DNA from: CAMASH01 sp041746635
GTDB taxonomy: Bacteria; Verrucomicrobiota; Verrucomicrobiia; Chthoniobacterales; Terrimicrobiaceae
DNA length: 64,000 bases
NCBI GenBank assembly: GCA_041746635.1
Contig: JBGTGQ010000020.1
Location: 21,755 to 85,754 of the forward strand
Reading direction: 5' to 3'
Within the stretch, counting starts at the first letter, position 1. The number at the start of each line of letters is the position of its first letter. The notes beneath the pieces were generated by a model. That model saw only the letters and a program-made list of their open reading frames with translations, searched no databases and was not told where the DNA came from. The position numbers and the translations under genes were made by a program. Below are positions 15,931 through 23,098 of the stretch, piece after piece.

Positions 15931-17286
15931 CTACTTCTCGATTGCGACGGCCTCAAACTCCTCGGGGAATTTCGCCAGGAAACTTTGGGTCGGCCAGGCG
16001 CATGCTTCGCCGAAGGCACAAACGGTGCGGCCGGCGATGTTGTCGGCGACATTCTGCAGCGTCTTGGGATCGGCTCCCTGACCTCCACCATCGAGCATGC
16101 GGGTGGTGATCTTCGACATCCAGAGGCTGCCTTCCCGACAAGGCGTACACTGGCCGCAACTCTCGTGCGCGTAGAATTGGTTGAGGTTGTTCAGGGCCCA
16201 GACCATCTCGCGGGAGTCGTCCATCACCATCACGCCGCCGCTGCCGACCATGGTGCCGACGGAACCGAGCGTCGCGGCATCCATGACCACATCGAGCATC
16301 TTGATTTCCTTGTCCACCATCTGGCCGTCTGCGTCCTTCACCTTGACCTTGAAAACTTCCTCGGCACGCAGGACCTTGGCCGAGCTGCCGCCGGGAATGA
16401 CGGCTTTTAGTTTGCGACCGGGCTTGAGGCCGCCGCAGATGTCGAAAATCAATTCCCCCAGCGTGACCGCGCCGGCGGGAAGTTCGTAGAAGCCGGGCTT
16501 CATCACATCACCACTCACACACATGGTGCGCGTGCCACCGTCGCCAGGCGTGCCCATTTTAGCGTATTCCTCGGGGCCCATGCGCAGGATATGCTTCACG
16601 TGGCAAATCGTCTCGACGTTATTGACGATGGTCGGCTTCATGTAGAGGCCAAGCACGGCGGGAAAATACGGAGGCTTGATGCGCGGATAAGGACGCTTGC
16701 CCTCAAGAGATTCAAGCAGGCTGGTTTCCTCGCCGCAAATGTAAGCTCCCGCGCCTTGGTGCACGTAGATGTCGCAGTCAAAACCGGAACCGAGGATGTT
16801 TTTTCCGACGAAGCCCTTTGCCTTGGCCTCCTTGATCGCATTCCAGACGATCTTGGCCGCCTCGGGAAATTCGCAGCGGATATAGATGTAGCAAAGGTGC
16901 GTGTTGGTGGCGAATGCCGAGATGACAAGACCTTCCACAAGCTGATGCGGATCGTAGTGCAGGATGTAGCGATCCTTGAACGTGCCGGGTTCCGACTCGT
17001 CGCCGTTGACCACAATGTAATGGGGCTTGCCGTCGTCGTATTTGATGAAACTCCATTTGACTCCGCAGGGGAAGCCCGCGCCGCCCCGGCCGCGCAGGTT
17101 GGAAGCCTTGATCGCGTCAATGATCTCGACCGGCTTCATGGTGACGGCTTTTTTCAAGGACTCGTACCCGCCATGCTGGAGGTAGGTCTCGATCGAGGCG
17201 TCGTAACCCGGCTTGCTAATGTTCTCGAAAATGATGCGCCGCTCCTTCGGATGAGGCGGCGGCATGACGAAAGGTTTGGCGGTCAT
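15931..17286 (-). CDS. nuoF: NADH-quinone oxidoreductase subunit F
   Basis: NuoF is the NADH- and FMN-binding subunit of complex I on the cytoplasmic arm. The 451-aa product has the FMN/NADH-binding glycine motif GRGGAGFPCG (residues 66-75), NGDESEPGTFKDR, GAGAYICGEETSLLESLEG, and the [4Fe-4S] ligands C377, C380, C383 (ESCGQCTPCREG) and C423. Its ATG overlaps the nuoE stop as ATGA. No other nuo gene follows; the downstream DNA is a REP cluster and pnp. Confidence 0.96.
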   Translation of the reverse strand: MTAKPFVMPPPHPKERRIIFENISKPGYDASIETYLQHGGYESLKKAVTMKPVEIIDAIKASNLRGRGGAGFPCGVKWSFIKYDDGKPHYIVVNGDESEPGTFKDRYILHYDPHQLVEGLVISAFATNTHLCYIYIRCEFPEAAKIVWNAIKEAKAKGFVGKNILGSGFDCDIYVHQGAGAYICGEETSLLESLEGKRPYPRIKPPYFPAVLGLYMKPTIVNNVETICHVKHILRMGPEEYAKMGTPGDGGTRTMCVSGDVMKPGFYELPAGAVTLGELIFDICGGLKPGRKLKAVIPGGSSAKVLRAEEVFKVKVKDADGQMVDKEIKMLDVVMDAATLGSVGTMVGSGGVMVMDDSREMVWALNNLNQFYAHESCGQCTPCREGSLWMSKITTRMLDGGGQGADPKTLQNVADNIAGRTVCAFGEACAWPTQSFLAKFPEEFEAVAIEK

Positions 17287-17834
17287 TTGTATTGCTCCAC
17301 GATGCCGGGAATAGCCTCCGGGGTGATTTTTTCGTGCAGGGTGTCGTTAATGAGCGCCACCGGTGCGCTGCCGCAACTGGCCAGGCACTCGACGAACTCG
17401 ACGCTGAATTTTCCGTCGGCACTGGTCGGCGGCGCACAGCCGAAACCATGATGTTCGTCGTGGGGATCAAGTCCCACCGCGGAACAGAATTTTTCCTTCA
17501 CATCGTAGCTCCCCGCCATGGCACAGGACAGGGTGCGGCAGACGCGGATGATGGTCTTCCCGGCGGCCTCGCGGCGGAACCAGGGATAAAAGGTCACCAG
17601 TTCGTAAATATTGATGGGCTGAAGCTCCAGCTTGGCCGCAATCCACTCGATGCCGCTGTCGTCCACGGAACCGAAGTGGTTTTGCCAATAGTGCAATAAG
17701 GGCAAAGAGGCGCTGCGTTTGGACACCGGATAATGCGTGACGATCTCGTCGATCTCCGCCTCAAATTCCGGCGTCACCTTGTCGGCCTGCCGCTCGGAGG
17801 CGGCTTGCGGGTCGGCGGCGGTGGTCACGGTCAT
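17283..17834 (-). CDS. nuoE: NADH-quinone oxidoreductase subunit E
   Basis: NuoE is the 24-kDa-type subunit carrying a [2Fe-2S] cluster (N1a) next to NuoF. The 183-aa product has the four ligands C99, C104, C150 and C154 in the usual C-x4-C ... C-x3-C pattern (RVCRTLSC and VECLASC), with an N-terminal helical part (PLLHYWQNHFG, LQPINIYELVTFYPWF). The ATG at 17834 is the first Met of the homologous region. Only nuoE and nuoF are present, with a REP/RAYT region upstream, so the rest of complex I must be encoded elsewhere. Confidence 0.95.
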   Translation of the reverse strand: MTVTTAADPQAASERQADKVTPEFEAEIDEIVTHYPVSKRSASLPLLHYWQNHFGSVDDSGIEWIAAKLELQPINIYELVTFYPWFRREAAGKTIIRVCRTLSCAMAGSYDVKEKFCSAVGLDPHDEHHGFGCAPPTSADGKFSVEFVECLASCGSAPVALINDTLHEKITPEAIPGIVEQYK

Positions 17835-17901
17835 AGTGCAAAGAGGGTTTTCCTGTTTTCCAACGTCAGCATCAAGCAAAAGGATGCATCACCCGAAAAA
17901 T

Positions 17902-17929
17902 GGAGGGTTGCGGGCCCTCGCAACCCATT
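17902..17929. repeat. REP family B half-element downstream of the RAYT
   Basis: GGAGGGTTGCGGGCCCTCGC continues to CAACCC, so GGGTTGCG pairs with CGCAACCC around GGCCCT. It lies between nuoE and the RAYT end. With the element at 18464-18536 it places REP-B units on both sides of the transposase. The rest of the gap to 17990 holds a second GC-rich imperfect hairpin and no gene. Confidence 0.8.
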
Positions 17930-17990
17930 ATTCAGGATCGCTTGGATGGGGGGCCCTTCTCCCCACCCGCCCGCGTTCCCAATGCGGGGC

Positions 17991-18485
17991 TCACCACCGC
18001 AACTCGTGGATCACGCCCTGCCACGGCCAGTCGTCCGCATTTTTCACGAGCCCGGCCCGCACCGGATCCTGCCGCACATATTCCCAGCGTTCCCCGTAAT
18101 GTTCTCCCCTCCTCAACTGACGGTCCCAGAAATCCACCTGCCAGACCGGTTGATCTGTCGGACGCGGCCATTGTCTAGAGGCCGCGGCTTTCCACAATTT
18201 CACCCACTGTTGGACGGAACGCGCCGGTATCTCCGCCGGAGAGCAAAACAGATGCAGGTGATCCGGCATGAGAACAAAGCGTCCCACCTGCCAGGATTTC
18301 GCTTCGCGCCAGACCCTCTGGAGCAAGTCGCAGACAGCCTGATTGGCCAAAATTTGTTTGCGATTTTTCGTGCAAACGGTCACCAGCAAAACGTCGGCGG
18401 AATTGTGCCGTTCGACCGTGGGAAAATGCCCCGGATGACGGCGACCGGGCTCGCCTTCGACCTGGAGGGATGCGGGCCCTCGCAT
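17991..18485 (-). mobile_element. RAYT (REP-associated tyrosine transposase) segment
   Basis: Read from the internal ATG at 18485, this would be a 164-aa protein of normal RAYT size. RAYTs are single-copy HUH-type nucleases that cut and copy REP sequences. The segment carries RRHPGHFPTVERHN, LTVCTK-like VTVCTKNRKQIL, the HUH motif MPDHLHLF and DFWDRQLRRGEHYGERWEYV. A GGGAGG lies 12 bases before the ATG and could act as a ribosome-binding site. REP-B units lie on both sides. Confidence 0.8.
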
Positions 18486-19616
18486 CCCACTTTTCTGCCT
18501 CCCGGAAGTTTGGGCACCGAGGGCCCGGTGCCCTCCATGGTATCCCGCCACCATGCTCTCCGCCGCTTCGATGATCTTTGACCGCAAGGCCTCGGGCTCC
18601 AGCACTTCCGCATGGCCGCCCCAGCCCAGAATCCAGCTTTCCAAATCCGGGGCCAGGCCGACCTGCATGGACAACTCGGCGCTCCCGTCCGCATGTTTGC
18701 GCAGTTTTTGCGACTTGTGCCACTGGCGTTCCGCCACGAGTCGCGCGGCAAAGGCATCGAAACGCACGCGAACCCGCTCGGTTTTCCCCGCTTCGAAGGC
18801 GGCAAAACTGCCGGAAAGCATTTGCGAGACGGAAAAATCCGCCGGACGCTGAAAAGAAATCCGGAGATTTTTGGGTGAAGCGATGCGGGTGAGGGCAAAT
18901 GTGCGCATGTCTCCGCGGGCCAGATCATTGGCCAGCAAATACCATTGGTTGCTGATACAGGCGAGATGGTAGGGCTCCACCCGGCGGCGCTCGGCTTTTT
19001 GGGCGCGCAAGGACAGATAATCAAAATCGATCGTCTGACTGGACATGACTGCGTCGGCCAAGACCTCGAACACCTCGATCTGCCCCTGGGGCACACCGGC
19101 TGAGCGAAAGGAAACCGCCGCCGATAATTCATGGAGGGAAACACTGGCTTGATCGCCCAGGCTCGAAACCAATTTTTCAAAAGCGGCGTGCAGGGGTTTC
19201 TCAAACGAAGTGCCCCGGTATTGCTCGACCGCCTTCTGTGCGACCAGCAAGGCCACCAACTCACCCTCGCTCACAGTGATCATGGGAAACTGCGCCACGG
19301 GATGCGCGTAATGAAAGCCATGGCGGGGCTGGTCGTATTCAATGGGCAGCGCAAGCTGGTCGCGCATGAACTCGACGTCGCGCTGGATGGTCTTGGTCGA
19401 GACTTCGAACTCCACCGCCAGCTTGGAGCAGTTGGGATACTTGCCCGCCGAGAGCAACTCGTGAATCCTCACCATCCGTACCAAGGGAGGCCGCGCCGTA
19501 CTCGCGGCCGACAACCCCGATCGCCTGGAGGGTGGCGGGCTCTCGCCACCCTTATCGACGGACGCCAGAGCCGGCGTCCCTCCAGGGCTTCTTTTTTTGG
19601 AAACTTTTTCAGGCAT
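17991..19616 (-). CDS. WYL-domain transcriptional regulator fused in frame to a RAYT transposase
   Basis: This 541-codon frame is uninterrupted. Residues about 47-90 form a helix-turn-helix (RIHELLSAGKYPNCSKLAVE, STKTIQRDVEFM). Residues about 100-375 form a YafY-type WYL regulator containing the WYL residues themselves (NQWYLLAND) and ending EAAESMVAGYHGG, near where such proteins normally stop. The chain then runs through a REP-encoded linker into a Y1_Tnp/RAYT domain with the H-x-H motif MPDHLHLF, RRGEHYGERWEYVR (candidate catalytic Tyr) and VRAGLVKNADDWPW. An ATG at 18485 could start the RAYT separately. A REP also encodes about residues 12-30. A palindrome overlaps the start. Whether one or two proteins are made is unknown. 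Confidence 0.75.
   Translation of the reverse strand: MPEKVSKKRSPGGTPALASVDKGGESPPPSRRSGLSAASTARPPLVRMVRIHELLSAGKYPNCSKLAVEFEVSTKTIQRDVEFMRDQLALPIEYDQPRHGFHYAHPVAQFPMITVSEGELVALLVAQKAVEQYRGTSFEKPLHAAFEKLVSSLGDQASVSLHELSAAVSFRSAGVPQGQIEVFEVLADAVMSSQTIDFDYLSLRAQKAERRRVEPYHLACISNQWYLLANDLARGDMRTFALTRIASPKNLRISFQRPADFSVSQMLSGSFAAFEAGKTERVRVRFDAFAARLVAERQWHKSQKLRKHADGSAELSMQVGLAPDLESWILGWGGHAEVLEPEALRSKIIEAAESMVAGYHGGHRALGAQTSGRQKSGMRGPASLQVEGEPGRRHPGHFPTVERHNSADVLLVTVCTKNRKQILANQAVCDLLQRVWREAKSWQVGRFVLMPDHLHLFCSPAEIPARSVQQWVKLWKAAASRQWPRPTDQPVWQVDFWDRQLRRGEHYGERWEYVRQDPVRAGLVKNADDWPWQGVIHELRW
18464..18536. repeat. REP family B element at the WYL/RAYT junction
   Basis: GGAGGG and CCCTCC bound two hairpins: GGGATGCG-GGCCCT-CGCATCCC and GGGCACCG-AGGGCC-CGGTGCCC. 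It is translated as part of the linker between the WYL and RAYT parts of the 541-codon frame and includes the possible RAYT start codon. Confidence 0.92.
19527..19583. repeat. REP family B element in frame at the WYL N-terminus
   Basis: This 57-bp element (19 codons) is bounded by GGAGGG and CCCTCC, with hairpins GGTGGCG-GGCTCT-CGCCACC and GGACGCC-AGAGCC-GGCGTCC. It is translated as GGTPALASVDKGGESPPPS between the initiating MPEKVSKKR and the helix-turn-helix domain. Confidence 0.9.
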
Positions 19617-19617
19617 C

Positions 19618-19632
19618 GGACATCGTATGTCC
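19618..19632. promoter_or_regulatory. 15-bp palindrome, candidate WYL operator
   Basis: GGACAT-CGT-ATGTCC is a perfect inverted repeat that begins two bases upstream of the WYL start codon. It lies between that gene and a divergent 53-aa gene. On the minus strand a TTGACT at 19653-19648 lies upstream and the palindrome covers the plausible -10 region (TACGAT or CATACG). This is the usual position for an autoregulatory operator; binding is inferred. Confidence 0.5.
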
Positions 19633-19660
19633 TAGGTAGTCCCACAGAGTCAAGAGCGTT

Positions 19661-19822
19661 ATGAAAAACAACCTTCAAAACTTCCTTGCCCACATCACCC
19701 GCAAAACCCGTCCGGTCTGCCGGCAGCTTGAATTGCCCCTGCCCGGCTCCCGCCTCACCCGCGACGAGGCGAATTTCCTGCTGGAAATCCGCCGCCTGCG
19801 CGAGCAATTGGCCAAGGCCTGA
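19661..19822 (+). CDS. Small conserved-looking hypothetical protein (53 aa)
   Basis: This short gene encodes MKNNLQNFLAHITRKTRPVC and continues with QLELPLPGSRLTRDEANFLLEI to a basic helical end, RRLREQLAKA. It starts 28 bp from the palindrome in front of the WYL regulator and reads away from it, so it may be controlled by that regulator. Composition and codon choice look coding (G/C in most third positions). It has no recognised domain, signal peptide or membrane segment. A REP-B element begins five bases after its stop. Confidence 0.5.
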   Translation: MKNNLQNFLAHITRKTRPVCRQLELPLPGSRLTRDEANFLLEIRRLREQLAKA

Positions 19823-19826
19823 GCAG

Positions 19827-19973
19827 GGAGGGCTGCGGGCCCTCGCATCCCACTTATGCAGCCGCCTTATGCGACGGGCTTGGTAACGGACGCGAGAACC
19901 GAAGCGACAGCGCAGATAGCCTGCGCGAAGCGCAGCCCGGAGGGTGGCGCAAGCCAGCAACCCGCGTCCCTCC
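19827..19973. repeat. Two REP family B units upstream of xseA
   Basis: The first unit starts GGAGGGCTGCGGGCCCTCGC and ends near 19855. The second spans 19939-19973 from GGAGGGTGGCGC to CCCGCGTCCCTCC. The DNA between holds an imperfect hairpin (CTGCGC-GAA-GCGCAG at 19921-19935). No gene is visible in the 200-base gap up to xseA. Confidence 0.8.
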
Positions 19974-20022
19974 ATAAAATGGGACTAGCGAATCACCGGG
20001 TTCCATTCTATGCCTTGCGCTG

Positions 20023-21405
20023 ATGCAACTCGGCTTGGATCTCCAAAGCGCTCCGTCTGCTCCACGCCCTCCGAAAATCCATTCCGTTACGGAGGTCACT
20101 CGCCGTATTCGCGAACTGATTGAAGAGGGCATCGGCGAGGTCTGGGTGGAGGGGGAGATTTCCAATGTCCGACGACAGGCTTCCGGACACCAGTATTTCA
20201 CGCTCAAGGACTCGTCCTGCCAGCTCTCCTGCGTGCTTTTCAGCGGCGCGGCTGCGGCTTTGCGCGGTTTGAAGCTGACCGACGGACAAAGCATCCAGGC
20301 TTTTGGGGCGATCTCGGTTTACGAACCGCGTGGTCAGTATCAAATGATCGTGCGGCTGGTGCAGGAACGCGGGGAAGGTGCCTTGCAGGCGAAGTTCGAG
20401 GCGCTGAAGCGCAAGCTGGCGGCGGAGGGAATCTTTGATCCGGCGAGAAAGCGCCCCCTCCCTCACTTCCCCCGGCGCATCGGCCTGGTCACCTCGCCGA
20501 CCGGTGCGGCCATCCGGGATTTTCTCAATGTCCTGCATCGCCGCCATCCCGGCATTGAAGTGTATATCAATCCCGTCCGGGTGCAGGGCAAAGGGGCCTC
20601 GACGGAAATCGCCCGCGCCATCCGGGAATTTGGCGAAGCGGAAAAACACGGCCTCCCCGCGATGGATGTTCTGGTCGTGACGCGCGGCGGCGGCAGCATC
20701 GAGGATTTGTGGGAGTTCAACGAGGAAACCGTGGCCCGGGCCATCGCCGCATCACTGGTTCCCGTGGTGAGCGCGGTCGGGCACGAAATTGATTTCACCA
20801 TTGCCGATTTCGCCGCCGATCTGCGGGCGGCCACGCCCAGCGCCGCCGCCGAGATTCTGGCGGCCGACCGCGTGGAAGTTCTGGCCAGCCTGCGGCAAAA
20901 TGCCACCCGCATGACCCGCGCCTGCCGGGGACGAATGGATCTGGCGGAGGCTCGCCTGACCGCGATTTCCCAATCCACCGTCCTGCGCGAACCCGCCCGC
21001 CGCATCCTGGAGCTTCGCCAGACCTTGGATCGCTCGGCCGATGCCATTCATCAAGGCGCGGACCTGACCCTTGAACGAAGAAAAGCAGCCATCGACCGCG
21101 CTGCCACCCGCCTTGCCGCCCAATTTCCCGCCGGGGCCATCCGGGAATCACGTTTGCATTGCGGCATGGTTTTGCAGCGGATAAGCGAACCCGTGCGCCG
21201 GAAACTGACGGCGCACCGAGCCCGGCTGGACCGAGCGTCCGGCATTCTGGGCTCACTCAGTCCGGAAGCCACCCTCTCCCGCGGCTTCACCATTACGATG
21301 GACGGCACGGGGAAACCTCTTACTTCGTCAAAAAATATCGCGGAAGGAATGGCGCTGCGCACCCGTTTCCACGATGGCGAGGCAAAATCCACCGTGGAGG
21401 GATGA
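20023..21405 (+). CDS. xseA: Exodeoxyribonuclease VII large subunit
   Basis: XseA is the catalytic subunit of exonuclease VII, which degrades single-stranded DNA. The 460-aa product has the N-terminal OB fold (EVWVEGEISNVRRQASGHQYFTLKD over residues 38-62), the catalytic region with RIGLVTSPTGAAIRD, VTRGGGSIEDLWEFNEE and SAVGHEIDFTIADFAADLRA, then a long coiled-coil arm and the C-terminal GFTITMDGTGKPL strand. The small subunit xseB is not adjacent; bioB follows. The stop codon lies inside the start of a REP (GGAGGGATGA). Confidence 0.95.
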   Translation: MQLGLDLQSAPSAPRPPKIHSVTEVTRRIRELIEEGIGEVWVEGEISNVRRQASGHQYFTLKDSSCQLSCVLFSGAAAALRGLKLTDGQSIQAFGAISVYEPRGQYQMIVRLVQERGEGALQAKFEALKRKLAAEGIFDPARKRPLPHFPRRIGLVTSPTGAAIRDFLNVLHRRHPGIEVYINPVRVQGKGASTEIARAIREFGEAEKHGLPAMDVLVVTRGGGSIEDLWEFNEETVARAIAASLVPVVSAVGHEIDFTIADFAADLRAATPSAAAEILAADRVEVLASLRQNATRMTRACRGRMDLAEARLTAISQSTVLREPARRILELRQTLDRSADAIHQGADLTLERRKAAIDRAATRLAAQFPAGAIRESRLHCGMVLQRISEPVRRKLTAHRARLDRASGILGSLSPEATLSRGFTITMDGTGKPLTSSKNIAEGMALRTRFHDGEAKSTVEG

Positions 21406-21521
21406 GGGTTGACTCGTCTTTGACTCGGATCTCCACTTCGCTCCGGTTTTCGCATCCCTAAATTTGGGTCGCCCCGCGGGGAGATGGGGACCCCGCAACC
21501 CCCATCAGCCTGCGACCCTCC
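21396..21521. repeat. REP family B variant between xseA and bioB
   Basis: It runs from GGAGGGATGAGGGTTGACTC to CGACCCTCC and includes a GCGGGG-type hairpin (CGCCCCGCGGGGAG). Its left half matches the element at 34733-34830 (GGGTTGACTCG...CTCGGATCT...CGCTCCGGTT). The first bases supply the last codons and stop of xseA. Confidence 0.8.
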
Positions 21522-21574
21522 ATCAGCACGGATGGTTGACGCCACCGCGCTGCCACGGCTATGAAAGACATCCC

Positions 21575-22546
21575 GTGAGCAAGACTTTTCCCGAACTCGA
21601 AGCCATTTACCGCCGTCCGTTTTTTGACCTCATCCAGGAAAGCCGGCGCGTTCACGCCGCCCACTGGCCGGGAAACGAAATGCAACTTTGCACTCTCCTG
21701 AGCGTGAAGACCGGTGGATGCAGCGAGGATTGTTCCTACTGTGCGCAAAGCTCCCGGTATCAAACCGGCGTGCAGCGGGAAAAACTCATGACCACGGAGG
21801 AAGTGTTGCCGCATGCCGAGCAGGCCCGTGCCAACGGCTCGACCCGCTTTTGCATGGGCGCGGCTTGGAAGGGCGTGCGCGAGGGCGAGCAAAAATTCGA
21901 GCAAATGCTGGAAACGATCCGCGAGGTCAGCAAACTGGGCATGGAAGTCTGTGTGACCCTCGGCCAACTCTCGGATCCCGAGGCAAAAAAACTCAAGGAA
22001 GCCGGCGTCACGGCCTACAATCACAACATCGACACCTCGCCGGAACATTATCCGAACATCGTCACCAGTCACACCTTCGACGACCGCCTGAACACGATCG
22101 GAGCCGTGCAGCGCGCCGGCATGAGCGTCTGCTGCGGCGGCATCATCGGCATGGGCGAAAGCGAAGACGATCGTTTGCGCATGTTGGAAGTGCTCTGCTC
22201 GTTCGATCCGCCGCCGGAAAGCGTCCCGATCAACTGCCTCATGCCCATGCCCGGCACGCCCTTGGAGGAACAGGAACCCGTGGATGTTTTTGAAATCGTC
22301 CGCCTCATTGCCACCACCCGCCTGGCGTTGCCCGAGGCGAAAGTGCGCCTTTCCGCCGGACGCACCCGGCTTTCCCGTGAGGCTCAGGCGCTGTGTTATT
22401 TCGCCGGCGCAAACTCGATCTTCTACGGCGACAAATTGCTCACCGCGGAAAATCCCTCCGCCAACAAGGATCTGGATCTTCTCCGCACCCTCAACCTGCA
22501 ACCGCAGGCTCCCTTTTCCGAACTTTCGCAGCCTCTCTCCGCATGA
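21575..22546 (+). CDS. bioB: Biotin synthase
   Basis: BioB is the radical-SAM enzyme that inserts sulfur into dethiobiotin. The 323-aa product has the radical-SAM cluster C49-x3-C53-x2-C56 (GGCSEDCSYCAQ) and later BioB blocks: GAAWKGVREGEQKFEQML, YNHNIDTSPEHYPNIVTSHTFDDRL, GGIIGMGES and the C-terminal SAGRTRLSREAQALCYFAGANSIFYGDKLLT. The start is a GTG at 21575; the open frame before it is repeat DNA. An out-of-frame six-codon minigene (ATG at 21561, peptide MKDIP) ends on this GTG as GTGA and may couple translation. rpiB overlaps the end by ATGA. Confidence 0.94.
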   Translation: MSKTFPELEAIYRRPFFDLIQESRRVHAAHWPGNEMQLCTLLSVKTGGCSEDCSYCAQSSRYQTGVQREKLMTTEEVLPHAEQARANGSTRFCMGAAWKGVREGEQKFEQMLETIREVSKLGMEVCVTLGQLSDPEAKKLKEAGVTAYNHNIDTSPEHYPNIVTSHTFDDRLNTIGAVQRAGMSVCCGGIIGMGESEDDRLRMLEVLCSFDPPPESVPINCLMPMPGTPLEEQEPVDVFEIVRLIATTRLALPEAKVRLSAGRTRLSREAQALCYFAGANSIFYGDKLLTAENPSANKDLDLLRTLNLQPQAPFSELSQPLSA

Positions 22547-22995
22547 AAATCGCCATCGGTTCCGACCACGCCGGCTTCGACTACAAACTACGCATCATCG
22601 CCCACCTGAAAGACCAGGGCCATGAGGTCGTGGATTACGGCACCCACAGCGCGGAATCCACGGATTATCCCCTCTGGATTATTCCCACGGCGGAGGCCGT
22701 GGCACGCGGCGATGCGGAAACCGGTATCGTCCTGGGAGGTTCCGGCAACGGCGAAGCCATGTCGGCCAACAAGGTGAAAGGCATCCGCTGCGCCTTGTGC
22801 TGGATCGATGAAACCGCCGAGGCCGCTCGCCAGCACAACAACGCCAACGTCCTTTCCATCGGCCAGCGCATGGTCTCCATAGAAATCGCCCTGCGTCTGG
22901 TGGATATTTTTCTCCGCACGCCCTTCGAAGGCGGACGCCATGTCGGCCGCATCGAAAAGCTCGCCCGCTACGAAGCCGGGCTTCCGATGCAGTAA
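22543..22995 (+). CDS. rpiB: Ribose-5-phosphate isomerase B-type (RpiB/LacAB family)
   Basis: RpiB interconverts ribose 5-phosphate and ribulose 5-phosphate. The 150-aa product has the family N-terminus MKIAIGSDHAGFDYKLRI, the GTHSAESTDYP block, the phosphate-binding GIVLGGSGNGEAMSANKVKGIRCALCW and the HNNANVLSIGQRM motif. The usual active-site Cys of GTGIG is replaced here by Ser (LGGSGNGE), as occurs in many actinobacterial-type members. Its start overlaps the bioB stop by ATGA. Confidence 0.92.
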   Translation: MKIAIGSDHAGFDYKLRIIAHLKDQGHEVVDYGTHSAESTDYPLWIIPTAEAVARGDAETGIVLGGSGNGEAMSANKVKGIRCALCWIDETAEAARQHNNANVLSIGQRMVSIEIALRLVDIFLRTPFEGGRHVGRIEKLARYEAGLPMQ

Positions 22996-23003
22996 TGGTT
23001 TAG

Positions 23004-23089
23004 GGTCCAAGGTCTAAAGTCCAAGGCCCCAGGCCAAAAACCAGTCTAGGGAATGAACGACCTTGGACTTTGGACATTGGAGTTTGGAC
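23004..23089. repeat. Inverted repeat of the GTCCAAAGTCCAAGG type
   Basis: GGTCCAAGGTCTAAAGTCCA with following AGG is answered by CCTTGGACTTTGGACATTGG about 30 bases later, giving an imperfect hairpin just before the glycerophosphodiesterase gene. Tandem near-repeats of the unit (GTCCAAGG, AGTCCAAGG) are visible within each arm. Confidence 0.75.
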
Positions 23090-23098
23090 ACTCTACCC

